Position numbers and translations under genes: made by a program | The notes under the pieces: generated by a model | Databases searched by the model: none | What the model was told of the DNA's origin: nothing | The model's input: only the letters and a program-made list of their open reading frames with translations | Assembly (NCBI GenBank): GCA_002436085.1 | Contig: DIXT01000007.1 | Coordinates: 1,020 to 19,893, forward strand | Reading direction: 5' to 3' | Source of the DNA: Anaerolineaceae bacterium UBA6073 | Lineage (GTDB): Bacteria; Chloroflexota; Anaerolineae; Anaerolineales; Anaerolineaceae | DNA length: 18,874 bases | Part shown: positions 9,301-15,933 of the stretch, piece after piece | How positions within the stretch are numbered: position 1 is the stretch's first letter | How the letters are laid out: each line of letters begins with the position of its first letter

Positions 9301-12015
9301 GCTCAGGTCAATCGCGGGTGAAGCCAGCGTCTGATTGGTGCTCGCTGTGTAATTCCCCGCCAGGACTGTATCCCAGCAGTTGCCGTCCGTGCAAGCGCCG
9401 GGGAAGGTGGTGGTGGGAACGCCCCACTCCCACTCTACCGTGGGCGTGCCGGTGGCAACAAAGCTGCCGTTTGTGGAATTGAAATCTTCTTCGTAAACGA
9501 TGGTCTCGGGCGGTGCTGTGAAGCCGAAGATTCCCACATCATCCACATACCAGCCTTCATACTGCACCGAGCTGTCGCTCTTGAAGTAGAAGCGGAACTG
9601 GAAGTTGGAGACGTTGTAAGTTGCATCCAGGACTACTGTTTGTTGGCTGTAGTCAGTATCTAACACGTCACCAACAGGACCCCAGACCGTAATCCAGGTC
9701 ACGCCGCCATCCTTGGTGACGTCCAGGCGCGCCCAGTCGTACAATGCGCTGTCAATATCTTTCCAATCCCACCATTGAATAGCCGTGGAATTGGTGCCAT
9801 TGCCAGAAAGATCGATCACAGGTGAGGCCATCCAACCCAATTCGCTGGCGTTGTAAACGCCGCCGGGGTTGGTGGCAATACCCTTGGTGCCGCTGTGCCC
9901 AGCCATCGGGCCACTGGTAAAGTCGCCCCAGGCAAAGCTGGTTGTGCCGCCTGGCGTAAACCCACCATCAGTTTGTTCAAAGCTCCAGAAGAAGTCGTAA
10001 TCCGGCTGGTAGCCAGGCGCTGCGCAGGCTTCGGCCTCCACCAGGAGCGGAATGTCGTGGGTGTAGGCCGCACCGCTTGGGGTGACTGCTTCAACCAGTT
10101 CTTCATATCCAGGAGCCAGCGCGGTTGTTGTGATGGTATGTTCAGTTTCCGAGACCAGTTCAATCGCATATTCGCCGGTAATCGGGTCGCTGAAGATTGT
10201 TTCGTCAAAGCCTCCGGCTGTGATGTGAATCGCAGCATAGAGCGGATAGCCGTGATAGGGCAAGACTCCCACGCCCACGTCGTAGACCACGCCGGAAACC
10301 AGGCTGGTGCCCAGCGGAGCTAACACAAAGTCCTGCGTGGTGGTCTCGCCTTCTGTAACAACCACACCGCTGGCACTATCCATGTCGTAACCGTACTTTT
10401 GCGCTGTAACGGTATAAGTGCCGTCTGGCAGCGTCAAGGTATATGTGCCGTCTGCCGCAGTGTCCGCATCAACAACCAATCCAGCGCCATTATCCGCTGT
10501 GACAGTTGCGCCTTCAAGCGGCGCAGCGCTCGAATCGGTGACCATTCCAGTCAGGGTGCCAGCCGAACAAACCTGCTGCCCGGCTGCCAGAACATTCAGA
10601 TAGCCGTAGCCGTAGGTGTAGTTGTCTTCACCATCCGCGGGTGCGCCGCAGTTGCCAGCGTCATTGGCTGGGTCTGCCGTGTCTTGCAGCAGCTCGAAGG
10701 TAGTCGCCATATCACCAACCAACGAAGCATTACAGGACCATAACAGCGCCACAGCGCCTGCCACATGCGGAGAAGCCATGGACGTGCCGCTGTAGCTGCA
10801 GTCCCAACCGCTGCCAGGAACAGATGAACAAATAGGGTCCCCAGGTGCCGAAATATTTGGTTTGGTATAAGGATCATCCCCAAACGCAGAAGGTCCGCGG
10901 CTTGAGAAGGAACTGATGGTCCGGCTGCTCTGGTGAGAAGCCGTCGCAAAACTTTCCTGGTAATCGCCAGGCGATCCAAGCGTGCCGCAGGAAGAACCGC
11001 TGTTGCCAGCCGAGAAAGCCGGGAAGATGCCGGCAGCCCGCCAGGCTTGCACTTTGGCAAGGTACCAGTTATCGCCGCCGCCGCCGCCCCAGGAGTTGTT
11101 CACGATATTCGGACGGTTGTCCGGGCTTCCGCCAGGGGCCAGAATCCAGTCCGCGCAGGCGTTCAACGAAGCGTCGGAGCAGCTGTTTGTTTCACAGCCT
11201 TTGCAGGCAATCCACTGGGCATTGGGCGCCATGCCCACCTGGTAGGTCAGGGTCGGGTCGTCATCGCCAACCATGGTTCCCATGGTGTGGGTGCCGTGCC
11301 CGTTATTATCGCAGACGGAGCCGCCGCAGATATTGGCGGGGTCTGCCCAACAAGATGGGTCAGAGGGATTGGTGCCGCATTTGAAGGCCTGATCAAGCGC
11401 GGGGTGATCCCACTGCACGCCGGTATCAATATTGGCAACAACAATGCCATCTCCTTGAAGTCCAAACGCGGACCAGAAATCATCCGCGTTGGTGTCGGTG
11501 ATGCCCCAATCCAGCGCATCAATACTGAAATCAAACAGATTTTGGGTTAATGGGTCGATTGGATCAATGGTCGCGGTGCGCGGGTAGCGAATATGCCCGA
11601 CGGCATCCAAGGCGGCAATTTGGCTGAGTACCGCCATGCCGCTCCCCGTCACCGCAATCTCGTTGCCAGCGTAAAAGGATTCATATTTCAGACCGCTCGC
11701 TTTAAGGACAGCGATCACTGGAGCTTGTGTGCGGGCGGCCGTTTCTTTCAACGTGTTGTACACAAACCAACCGCGTTCACTCCAATCTTTAATTGCATAG
11801 GCTGCAGATAGATCAGCCTTTTCGGCCATTTCGATGACAAAGTCGGCTTCTCCTTTTGTCGAAATCGCATCCAAAACTTCTGCTTCCACCTTCTCCAGAT
11901 TTGGCTCAGTCCCTGACTGGGCAGTAACCGGAGTCGTGGCAATATTGAGCATGCTGAAGAGCATGCCAACCGCCAAAAACAGGGCTAACACTCTGTAAGT
12001 TGACTTTTTGTGCAT
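6385..12015 (-). CDS. Secreted multidomain subtilisin-like (S8) serine protease
   Basis: 1876 residues. The ATG at 12015 has GGAAGGAG 6-7 nt upstream and begins a Sec signal peptide with likely cleavage after VTA (residue 32). Residues about 40-145 look like an inhibitor prodomain. The catalytic domain (about 165-480) has Asp197 (NIDTGV), His240 (GHGTHT), oxyanion Asn338 (SAGNSG) and Ser412 (SGTSMASPH), all intact. After it come CnaB/carboxypeptidase-regulatory-like domains (about 485-566, 571-655, 1016-1115), two MAM-like beta-sandwiches (about 675-830 and 843-1000), an Ig-like domain split by a beta-propeller-like insert (about 1118-1503), another regulatory-like domain (about 1507-1593), and a second split Ig-like domain (about 1597-1864) with a jelly-roll-like insert. 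The protein ends in YFYIPLLFK, a possible sorting tail. Expected role: extracellular or surface-bound degradation of protein or polymer-bound protein. It is far longer than a simple subtilase (300-450 residues). Domain names after 480 are inferred. Confidence 0.95.
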   Translation of the reverse strand: MHKKSTYRVLALFLAVGMLFSMLNIATTPVTAQSGTEPNLEKVEAEVLDAISTKGEADFVIEMAEKADLSAAYAIKDWSERGWFVYNTLKETAARTQAPVIAVLKASGLKYESFYAGNEIAVTGSGMAVLSQIAALDAVGHIRYPRTATIDPIDPLTQNLFDFSIDALDWGITDTNADDFWSAFGLQGDGIVVANIDTGVQWDHPALDQAFKCGTNPSDPSCWADPANICGGSVCDNNGHGTHTMGTMVGDDDPTLTYQVGMAPNAQWIACKGCETNSCSDASLNACADWILAPGGSPDNRPNIVNNSWGGGGGDNWYLAKVQAWRAAGIFPAFSAGNSGSSCGTLGSPGDYQESFATASHQSSRTISSFSSRGPSAFGDDPYTKPNISAPGDPICSSVPGSGWDCSYSGTSMASPHVAGAVALLWSCNASLVGDMATTFELLQDTADPANDAGNCGAPADGEDNYTYGYGYLNVLAAGQQVCSAGTLTGMVTDSSAAPLEGATVTADNGAGLVVDADTAADGTYTLTLPDGTYTVTAQKYGYDMDSASGVVVTEGETTTQDFVLAPLGTSLVSGVVYDVGVGVLPYHGYPLYAAIHITAGGFDETIFSDPITGEYAIELVSETEHTITTTALAPGYEELVEAVTPSGAAYTHDIPLLVEAEACAAPGYQPDYDFFWSFEQTDGGFTPGGTTSFAWGDFTSGPMAGHSGTKGIATNPGGVYNASELGWMASPVIDLSGNGTNSTAIQWWDWKDIDSALYDWARLDVTKDGGVTWITVWGPVGDVLDTDYSQQTVVLDATYNVSNFQFRFYFKSDSSVQYEGWYVDDVGIFGFTAPPETIVYEEDFNSTNGSFVATGTPTVEWEWGVPTTTFPGACTDGNCWDTVLAGNYTASTNQTLASPAIDLSGVVLPPGQTLYLKWWQAAHVESNTFDDAWAEISTDGITWTTIWANPSSTITETWNQKSYDISSYAGEGSVYLRFRLTSDSSVQYEGYSVDHIKISYQEPIVIPAAECTIIHGGVVAGFVYDDNDGSPLVGADVYSAEVATQTISIPEDPDNEGLYWAFQPFTAPHTVASISPMGLSEPHDFTAEKDLYGSQTETVNVLEDAITQQNFTLGTGELSVDPLSLHVNMIMGDPAETEPLTIINEGTSDAMFEIVEKDDGFVPPLSIPAFTDAQPEDSRTISMGKAPEAAKGVGLEKSASGLDGILAGAPAFAIDIYPGYNLVNIPDTDIPGVWNIVGSVGTYDFFAGDFVGGDFTTLYAVEYNTNGLYAINTATAAQTLIGPTTPPAGQTFSGLTGTPDGTMYGMVTDCASSNLVTVDIATGATTLLGALPGVGCGIDLAYNTDDDMIYIVDLLTDHLFKVDPATLAVTDVGALGVAANYAQGMDFEEESGVLYWAAYTTAGELRVIDTTTGASTLVGAFPGGAEVDSLAFPTGGQSDVPWLSEDPVSGTVAGGSSLDITVTFDPTGAGLTQPGDYQAELKIEHDTPYTVPNVPVTLHLVAPDTFGTVNGTVSGLEACDVNPAPLEGATVNFWQGGSLVYTTSTLASGYYTYTVPAGTYDIEVVAAGYVTAIAEDVEVLGGSTLIQDFDLRLIAPCLSVLPTELEQTQAPDTTTTQTLTVVNSGATVGSFELIELPVAGIFADQLLQDPSFELYTPNLYWDEYSENFGTPLCTVEDCGTGTGTGPRTGLVWSWFGGSETGDEGYVSQDVLILPGTASMTFYVEQYVCGTGGASNYMALKIDGTELWRTDGLDPACGVLGYRLIEVDVSGFADGDTHEIMFDSVTIGDGNFFIDDVELNLEAGGDVPWLSEDPVAGTVPADGSLAISITYDSTALAEGDYFATLSVKNAPAPAIDVPVTLHVTSTQYFYIPLLFK
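6559..6597 (-). repeat. Intragenic repeat copy B (VPWLSEDP motif)
   Basis: Codes for VPWLSEDPVAGTV (residues 1807-1819), nearly the same as residues 1441-1453 at 7657-7695. At DNA level the 20-nt plus-strand string ACCGGGTCTTCAGAAAGCCA occurs in both. It marks the second half of the duplicated Ig-like domain. Confidence 0.8.
7657..7695 (-). repeat. Intragenic repeat copy A (VPWLSEDP motif)
   Basis: Codes for VPWLSEDPVSGTV (residues 1441-1453); see the copy at 6559-6597. The two differ at one residue over 13. Confidence 0.8.
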
Positions 12016-12021
12016 TTCTTT

Positions 12022-12029
12022 CTCCTTCC
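12022..12029 (-). promoter_or_regulatory. Ribosome-binding site of the S8 protease
   Basis: GGAAGGAG on the minus strand, 6 nt before the ATG at 12015. It complements the CCTCC/CCTTT end of this organism's own 16S rRNA and supports the chosen start. Confidence 0.8.
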
Positions 12030-12246
12030 AATATTGAAAACAAGCTAAAAACGACGGGAAAACACAAACGAAACTGGTATGCGGGTAGAGTGACTTGGTA
12101 TTTTTTAAGCGGCATCTCCTTGTGAAAGAAAGCGAAACAATTGCTAGAGAAACAAAATGGAGCTGGGAGAGCTCGTGACCACTTTTTAAGCGAACTACCG
12201 TTACAAATGATACTTGGATTCGTAAAATAATTATTTATCCATAAAC

Positions 12247-12274
12247 ATTTTAACACCACTTTTCCCCTGCACAA
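12247..12274 (-). promoter_or_regulatory. Possible promoter of the S8 protease
   Basis: Minus-strand TTGTGC-N16-TAAAAT, with the -35 at 12269-12274 and the -10 at 12247-12252. It would give a leader of about 225 nt, which is long. The -35 overlaps a small GC hairpin. Tentative. Confidence 0.3.
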
Positions 12275-12390
12275 GGGGACATTTAAAATTTGGAGGGGAT
12301 TTTTGTAGAAATCTGGAAGAATTCCAACTGGTTTTGCTCACATCGAGCATCGACTCTAAAAGCAGCCTCCGCAATGGCGTGCATTCAACC

Positions 12391-12399
12391 TGATATAAT
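12391..12399 (+). promoter_or_regulatory. Extended -10 promoter of the MBL-mutY operon
   Basis: TGATATAAT is a TGn extended -10 with a perfect TATAAT at 12394-12399. No good -35 is present 17 nt upstream, which is usual for extended -10 promoters. Predicted start near 12406, 37 nt before the ATG at 12443, with GGAGG at 12434-12438 in the leader. Confidence 0.65.
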
Positions 12400-12442
12400 C
12401 AAAACGTGGAAGTTTCCACAGCTTATTGTTTTTGGAGGTTTG

Positions 12443-13096
12443 ATGGAAATCGTTTGGTATGGTCATTCCTGTTTTCGGATTTCAGAGCGGGGCAAGGGCT
12501 CCGTGGTAACGGATCCGTTTGATGCGGCTGTGGCTGGTTACGGCCCGCTCAAGCTCAAGTCCGAAATCGTCACGGTCAGCTGCAACGACCCGGTGCACAA
12601 CTACAGCAAAACAGTCAAGGGCGACCCGCTTGTGATTTCCGGCCCCGGTGAATACGAGGTCAGCGGGGTGTTCATCACCGGCATGCACACCGTGTCCGAG
12701 AAAAAAGAGACCGACGGCCCGCGTAATACGCTGTATATCATGGATTTTGGCACGCTTACCGTGGCGCACCTCGGGCGCGTTTCGCACTCCCCTACACAAT
12801 CGGATGTCGAAGCCATGGGTTCGGTCAATATCGCGCTTGTGCCGATTGGAGACGGCGCCAGCCTGAACGCCGCCAAAGCCGCGGAGGTCATCAGCATGTT
12901 GGAGCCCAATATCGTCATCCCGATGTACTACGACACGCCCTATTCCAAGCTGAACCTGGACCCGCTCAGTAAATTTCTGAAGGAGATGGGCATTACCCAG
13001 CTCGAGACCCTGGAATCCTACAAAGTCGCCAACGCCAACGCTTTTACGGAAGAGGAAACTCACATCATCGCGCTTGACCCAAAAATTATGTCCTAG
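12443..13096 (+). CDS. Metallo-beta-lactamase-fold protein (UlaG-like, degenerate metal motif)
   Basis: 217 residues from the ATG at 12443, which has GGAGG 4 nt upstream. A longer frame from a TTG at 12290 was rejected: it lacks its own ribosome site and its extra residues look random. The N-terminus MEIVWYGHSCFRI and TDPF (23-26) are typical of the UlaG/YtkL-like MBL group (beta-lactamase superfamily 3). Other blocks are GPGEYEVSG (67-75), the AHLGRVSH segment (108-115) and IVIPMYYD (157-164). Where metal-dependent members have HxHxDH, this one has SCNDPVHN (46-53), so the first histidines are missing while His52 is kept. It may bind one metal or none. No signal peptide, so cytoplasmic. First gene of a tight operon with a small unknown protein and mutY. 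Substrate unknown. Confidence 0.85.
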   Translation: MEIVWYGHSCFRISERGKGSVVTDPFDAAVAGYGPLKLKSEIVTVSCNDPVHNYSKTVKGDPLVISGPGEYEVSGVFITGMHTVSEKKETDGPRNTLYIMDFGTLTVAHLGRVSHSPTQSDVEAMGSVNIALVPIGDGASLNAAKAAEVISMLEPNIVIPMYYDTPYSKLNLDPLSKFLKEMGITQLETLESYKVANANAFTEEETHIIALDPKIMS

Positions 13097-13102
13097 ACTC
13101 AT

Positions 13103-13405
13103 ATGAGCGTCAAGATTCTTCTCACCTGGAATATCAAAGCCAACGCCGAACAGGAGTACTACGGCTTTATGGTCGGCAGCTTTTTGCCCTGGATGAATCA
13201 CAAAGAGCTCGCCCTGACCGACGCTTGGGTGACCATGTATGGGAATGAACCGCAAATCATGGTCGGGGTCAGTCTGCCCGACCTCAAGGCAGCCCGCGAG
13301 CTGTTGAACTCCGAAGAATGGCTGAACCTGCGCGACCAACTGCTGGAATTTGTCGAGGACTACACCTGCAAGATTATCCACCAGAAAGGCGCGTTCCAAC
13401 TCTGA
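13103..13405 (+). CDS. Conserved-looking protein of unknown function, 100 aa
   Basis: I do not recognise the family. It is a soluble 100-residue protein with no signal peptide or membrane segment. The N-terminal strand (VKILLTWNI), helices with acidic and aromatic residues, and a second strand region (PQIMVGVSL) would fit a small alpha-beta fold such as a dimeric ferredoxin-like barrel, but that is a guess from pattern only. The start is 6 nt after the MBL stop with no clear ribosome site, and its TGA shares one base with the mutY ATG (TGATG). Both junctions point to translational coupling, which supports it as a real gene cotranscribed with its neighbours. GC content matches theirs. Confidence 0.8.
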   Translation: MSVKILLTWNIKANAEQEYYGFMVGSFLPWMNHKELALTDAWVTMYGNEPQIMVGVSLPDLKAARELLNSEEWLNLRDQLLEFVEDYTCKIIHQKGAFQL

Positions 13406-14460
13406 TGTCCGAAATCGCGGCGCATCTGCTCGCATGGTACGACCAAAACGCCAGGCAATTGCCCTGGCGTTCTGATATCAGCCCCTACCGCACCTGGGTC
13501 TCCGAGATAATGCTCCAGCAAACCCAGGTGGAAACCGTCATCCCGTATTTCGAGCGCTTTACGCGGCGCTTCCCCGACCTCGCAAGCCTGGCGCAAGCCT
13601 CCCAGGCGGAGGTACTGCAAGCCTGGGAAGGATTGGGTTACTACAGCCGCGCCCGAAACCTGCACAAATGCGCCCAATTGCTTTGCGCTCAGTACGACTG
13701 CCAGCTGCCCGCGGATTTGGACGCCCTGCAAAAATTGCCCGGCATCGGGCGCTACACCGCCGGCGCGATTGCGTCCATCGCTTTCGGAATCCCCGCTCCG
13801 GCCTTGGACGCGAATATCCGCCGGGTGCTCTCGCGCCTGCTGGAGCTGCGTGATCCGGTCGGCTCCCCGGCTGGCGAAAAAATCCTGTGGGACGCAGCCG
13901 GGCATTTTCTTTCGCGCGAACGCCAGGGCGACCATAACCAGGCGCTCATGGAACTCGGCGCGCTTGTTTGCAAGCCCAAGGCGCCCGAGTGCCCGCGCTG
14001 CCCCTTACAGTCGGAGTGCCTGGCCTATGCGCACGGCAGCCAAAGCGAACTGCCCGTGCGCAAACCCAAGCCCGCCGTCCCGCACTATACCGTCACAGCG
14101 GCGGTCATCCAGCGGGGCGACCAGGTTCTGATTGCCCAGCGCCCGCAAGGAGGCTTGCTGGGCGGCTTGTGGGAATTCCCGGGCGGGAAGTTGGAAAATA
14201 CAGACCCCGACCTGCCCGCCTGCCTGCGGCGCGAAATCCGGGAGGAATTGGGCGCCGAAATCAGCGTGGGTGAAGCGCTGGGGATGTATAAGCACGCCTA
14301 TACGCACTTCCGCATCACACTGCACGCGTTTGCATGCGCCTTGCTGCCCGGTCAGAACGCCCCGGAGTCGCAGACGGTGCGCTGGGTGCGGCCGGAGGAA
14401 CTGCCCGCTTTTGCCATGGGCAAGGTGGACAGACTGATTGCGCGAAGGCTACAAGCGTAA
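13405..14460 (+). CDS. mutY: A/G-specific adenine DNA glycosylase MutY
   Basis: 351 residues, the usual MutY length. It removes adenine mispaired with 8-oxoguanine in base excision repair. Catalytic Glu34 lies in WVSEIMLQQTQV. The helix-hairpin-helix is LPGIGRYTAG (111-120), with catalytic Asp135 in ALDANIRR. The [4Fe-4S] cluster ligands are Cys189, 196, 199 and 205, with CX6CX2CX5C spacing. The C-terminal Nudix-like domain (about 225-345) that reads 8-oxoG has WEFPGGKLE and REIREELG, but the first half of the Nudix box is altered and one residue longer, as expected for a recognition rather than hydrolysis domain. KHAYTHFRI (296-304) matches the conserved MutY C-domain histidine segment. The ATG at 13405 overlaps the preceding stop; an in-frame ATG at 13318 was rejected because it overlaps the upstream gene by 88 nt. 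Confidence 0.97.
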   Translation: MSEIAAHLLAWYDQNARQLPWRSDISPYRTWVSEIMLQQTQVETVIPYFERFTRRFPDLASLAQASQAEVLQAWEGLGYYSRARNLHKCAQLLCAQYDCQLPADLDALQKLPGIGRYTAGAIASIAFGIPAPALDANIRRVLSRLLELRDPVGSPAGEKILWDAAGHFLSRERQGDHNQALMELGALVCKPKAPECPRCPLQSECLAYAHGSQSELPVRKPKPAVPHYTVTAAVIQRGDQVLIAQRPQGGLLGGLWEFPGGKLENTDPDLPACLRREIREELGAEISVGEALGMYKHAYTHFRITLHAFACALLPGQNAPESQTVRWVRPEELPAFAMGKVDRLIARRLQA

Positions 14461-14469
14461 AGCATTACC

Positions 14470-14583
14470 ATGGCAAAGTCTAAACATCCAACAAATCGAG
14501 AGTGGTTTACAACCAACTTCGGTGTGAATGTTTGCGTTGTTTTGGACAGGCAGTCTGATGCAACCAGTTATCAGCTAGTCTGA
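14470..14583 (+). CDS. Possible 37-aa small ORF after mutY
   Basis: Open frame beginning MAKSKHPTNREWFTTNF and ending in TGA, 9 nt after mutY. No ribosome site is visible and I do not recognise the product. Its AT-rich composition matches the following ATPase region rather than mutY, so it may belong to an imported segment or be a remnant. It may equally be chance. Confidence 0.2.
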   Translation: MAKSKHPTNREWFTTNFGVNVCVVLDRQSDATSYQLV

Positions 14584-14599
14584 AAAGAAAAATAGCTTT

Positions 14600-15805
14600 C
14601 TACAGTTCAAGCAGAAAATCGATGATATTTTGATGGCGGATACCATTACGGCTGCGATCAAACTTATCCAGACTTAATACAATCTTCGGAAAGTTGTCAT
14701 TGATTCTTTCCAGGACAGAGAATTCCCTTTCGACTGTGCTTTCATCTGCTAATAGGTAACTTACCTGAAGGTACATTCGCTCCGCAGCGCGAACCGCAAC
14801 AAAATCAACCTCGTTTTCTTCAACTTTACCAATATTGACAGTGTAACCTCTCCGCAACAAATCCAGGAAGACTACGTTTTCCAACACCTGGGTGATATCC
14901 CGCTCGTTGTATCCAAAGACTGCTTGCCGAATTCCTGTATCAGCCAAAAACAACTTCTCCTGGAAACTTAATGACCGCTTTCCTTGAATGTCATAGCGTG
15001 GAACCAGGTAAATCAGACAGGCTTCTTGAGCGTAAGCAATATAGTTATAAAGCGTCTCTGAGGAGATAGATCTTTTTCCATTTTTCAGGAAGTTAGCCAC
15101 GGAATTTCCGGAAAATACTTGCGCCAAGTTCGCAAAGAAGTAGAGAAACACGCGATTCAACAAGTCTATATCCCTAACCCCATATCTTGCGACAATATCC
15201 TTCAACATTATGGATTGGTAGATATCCAGTAAGTAACTCAAAGCTGCCCGATCGTCCAACTCCGACGCATAGATAAATGGAAACCCTCCCAATCTTAGGT
15301 ATCTCTGGAAAAGCTCGTCAGGATGGAGGGGAGTAGAGGAGATTTGTCGATTCCAATCATTGACTTCTTTGTAGGAAAGTGGAACAACGGGGACTTCGAT
15401 GTACCTCCCTGCAAGGTGCGTCGCTAATTCGCCTGAGAGCAAGTTGGAATTTGATCCGGTTATGTAGATGTCTGCGTTGGTTGTTACTCTCAGGGAATTT
15501 ACCAACTTCTCCCATCCCGTTATTTCTTGTACTTCGTCGAGAAAGATATAACTCTGTTTCGGATTTTTAGAGCAAAAGGCTTTGATCGTTTCGTTAATTT
15601 CAGAAACAGAGAGTTCCTGATAAGCCAGATCCTCAAAATTTATGGTCAGGAATTGGGACTGATCCTCTCCATTATCAATCAGTTCCAGCCTTAACAGCTC
15701 CAATAGCGAAGATTTGCCTGACCGACGGATACCGGTCAGAACCTTAACAATATCTTTCCCGATGAAAGGCCGGATTTTTTGAATATAAGAATCGCGTGGG
15801 ATCAT
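14600..15805 (-). CDS. AAA_14/DUF4143 family ATPase
   Basis: 401 residues, the family's usual length. The ATG at 15805 has AGAGGTG about 6 nt upstream. The N-terminal AAA domain has Walker A GIRRSGKSS (25-33), Walker B YIFLDEVQE (86-94), a sensor-like ITGSNS (115-120) and the family's LAGRYIE (131-137). The C-terminal part (about 200-375) fits DUF4143, a domain with similarity to restriction-type nuclease folds and DNA-binding segments. These ATPases are common in anaerobes and archaea and their role is unsettled; they are often patchily distributed and mobile. This gene is about 37-45% GC in sampled lines while mutY and upp are near 60-65%, which suggests transfer. It has its own promoter and three upstream repeats at 41-bp spacing. 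Transcribed towards mutY (convergent). Confidence 0.93.
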   Translation of the reverse strand: MIPRDSYIQKIRPFIGKDIVKVLTGIRRSGKSSLLELLRLELIDNGEDQSQFLTINFEDLAYQELSVSEINETIKAFCSKNPKQSYIFLDEVQEITGWEKLVNSLRVTTNADIYITGSNSNLLSGELATHLAGRYIEVPVVPLSYKEVNDWNRQISSTPLHPDELFQRYLRLGGFPFIYASELDDRAALSYLLDIYQSIMLKDIVARYGVRDIDLLNRVFLYFFANLAQVFSGNSVANFLKNGKRSISSETLYNYIAYAQEACLIYLVPRYDIQGKRSLSFQEKLFLADTGIRQAVFGYNERDITQVLENVVFLDLLRRGYTVNIGKVEENEVDFVAVRAAERMYLQVSYLLADESTVEREFSVLERINDNFPKIVLSLDKFDRSRNGIRHQNIIDFLLEL

Positions 15806-15825
15806 AATTCACCTCTTTGTACTTC

Positions 15826-15831
15826 ATTATA
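15826..15831 (-). promoter_or_regulatory. -10 box of the ATPase gene
   Basis: Minus-strand TATAAT (in GGTATAATG) inside the first of the three repeats. The predicted start near 15819 leaves a 14-nt leader that carries only the ribosome site. The -35 is poor: TTGCCT lies 20 nt upstream. Confidence 0.55.
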
Positions 15832-15921
15832 CCGTAAACTTTTGCGTTTTTAGGCAATAGCTATCGGTTATACCGAAATCTATGCCCGTATTTAGTAAAA
15901 GCACATGGGTATAACGAAAAC
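15827..15921. repeat. Three degenerate repeats at exact 41-bp period
   Basis: Plus-strand cores TTATACCGTAAAC (15827-15839), TTATACCGAAATC (15868-15880) and GTATAACGAAAAC (15909-15921) start exactly 41 bp apart. Copies 1 and 2 stay similar across the unit (both contain CGT-TTTAG and AAxAGC). They fill the gap between upp and the ATPase, and the first overlaps the ATPase -10. The second copy is also a small palindrome (TCGGT-TAT-ACCGA). Confidence 0.6.
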
Positions 15922-15933
15922 GCTCGAAGAGGT

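Larger units (their letters stand above)
12016..12442. other. Divergent intergenic region between protease and MBL operon
   Basis: About 427 bp without a supported gene. It contains the protease ribosome-binding site, a possible protease promoter (12247-12274), two copies of TTTTTAAGCG 81 bp apart (12102-12111 and 12183-12192), a TCCCCT/AGGGGA hairpin (12263-12279), and the extended -10 of the MBL operon (12391-12399). GGAGGGG at 12292-12298 looks like a ribosome-binding site but no good start follows it. Confidence 0.6.

Noticed and set aside
12263..12279. TCCCCT/AGGGGA hairpin as a terminator
   Set aside because: Only 6 bp, with no T-run on either strand and no gene ending next to it.
12290..12442. 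Upstream TTG start extending the MBL protein by 51 residues
   Set aside because: It would cover the extended -10 and the GGAGG ribosome site used by the ATG at 12443, and the extra residues do not resemble MBL proteins.
13318..13404. Upstream ATG extending MutY by 29 residues
   Set aside because: Overlaps the coupled upstream gene by 88 nt, while the TGATG junction gives a start at the usual MutY N-terminus.
12482..13435. 317-codon minus-strand frame
   Set aside because: Antisense shadow of the MBL protein and the 100-aa gene. It crosses two well-supported coding genes, has no ribosome site, and results from the GC-rich third positions.
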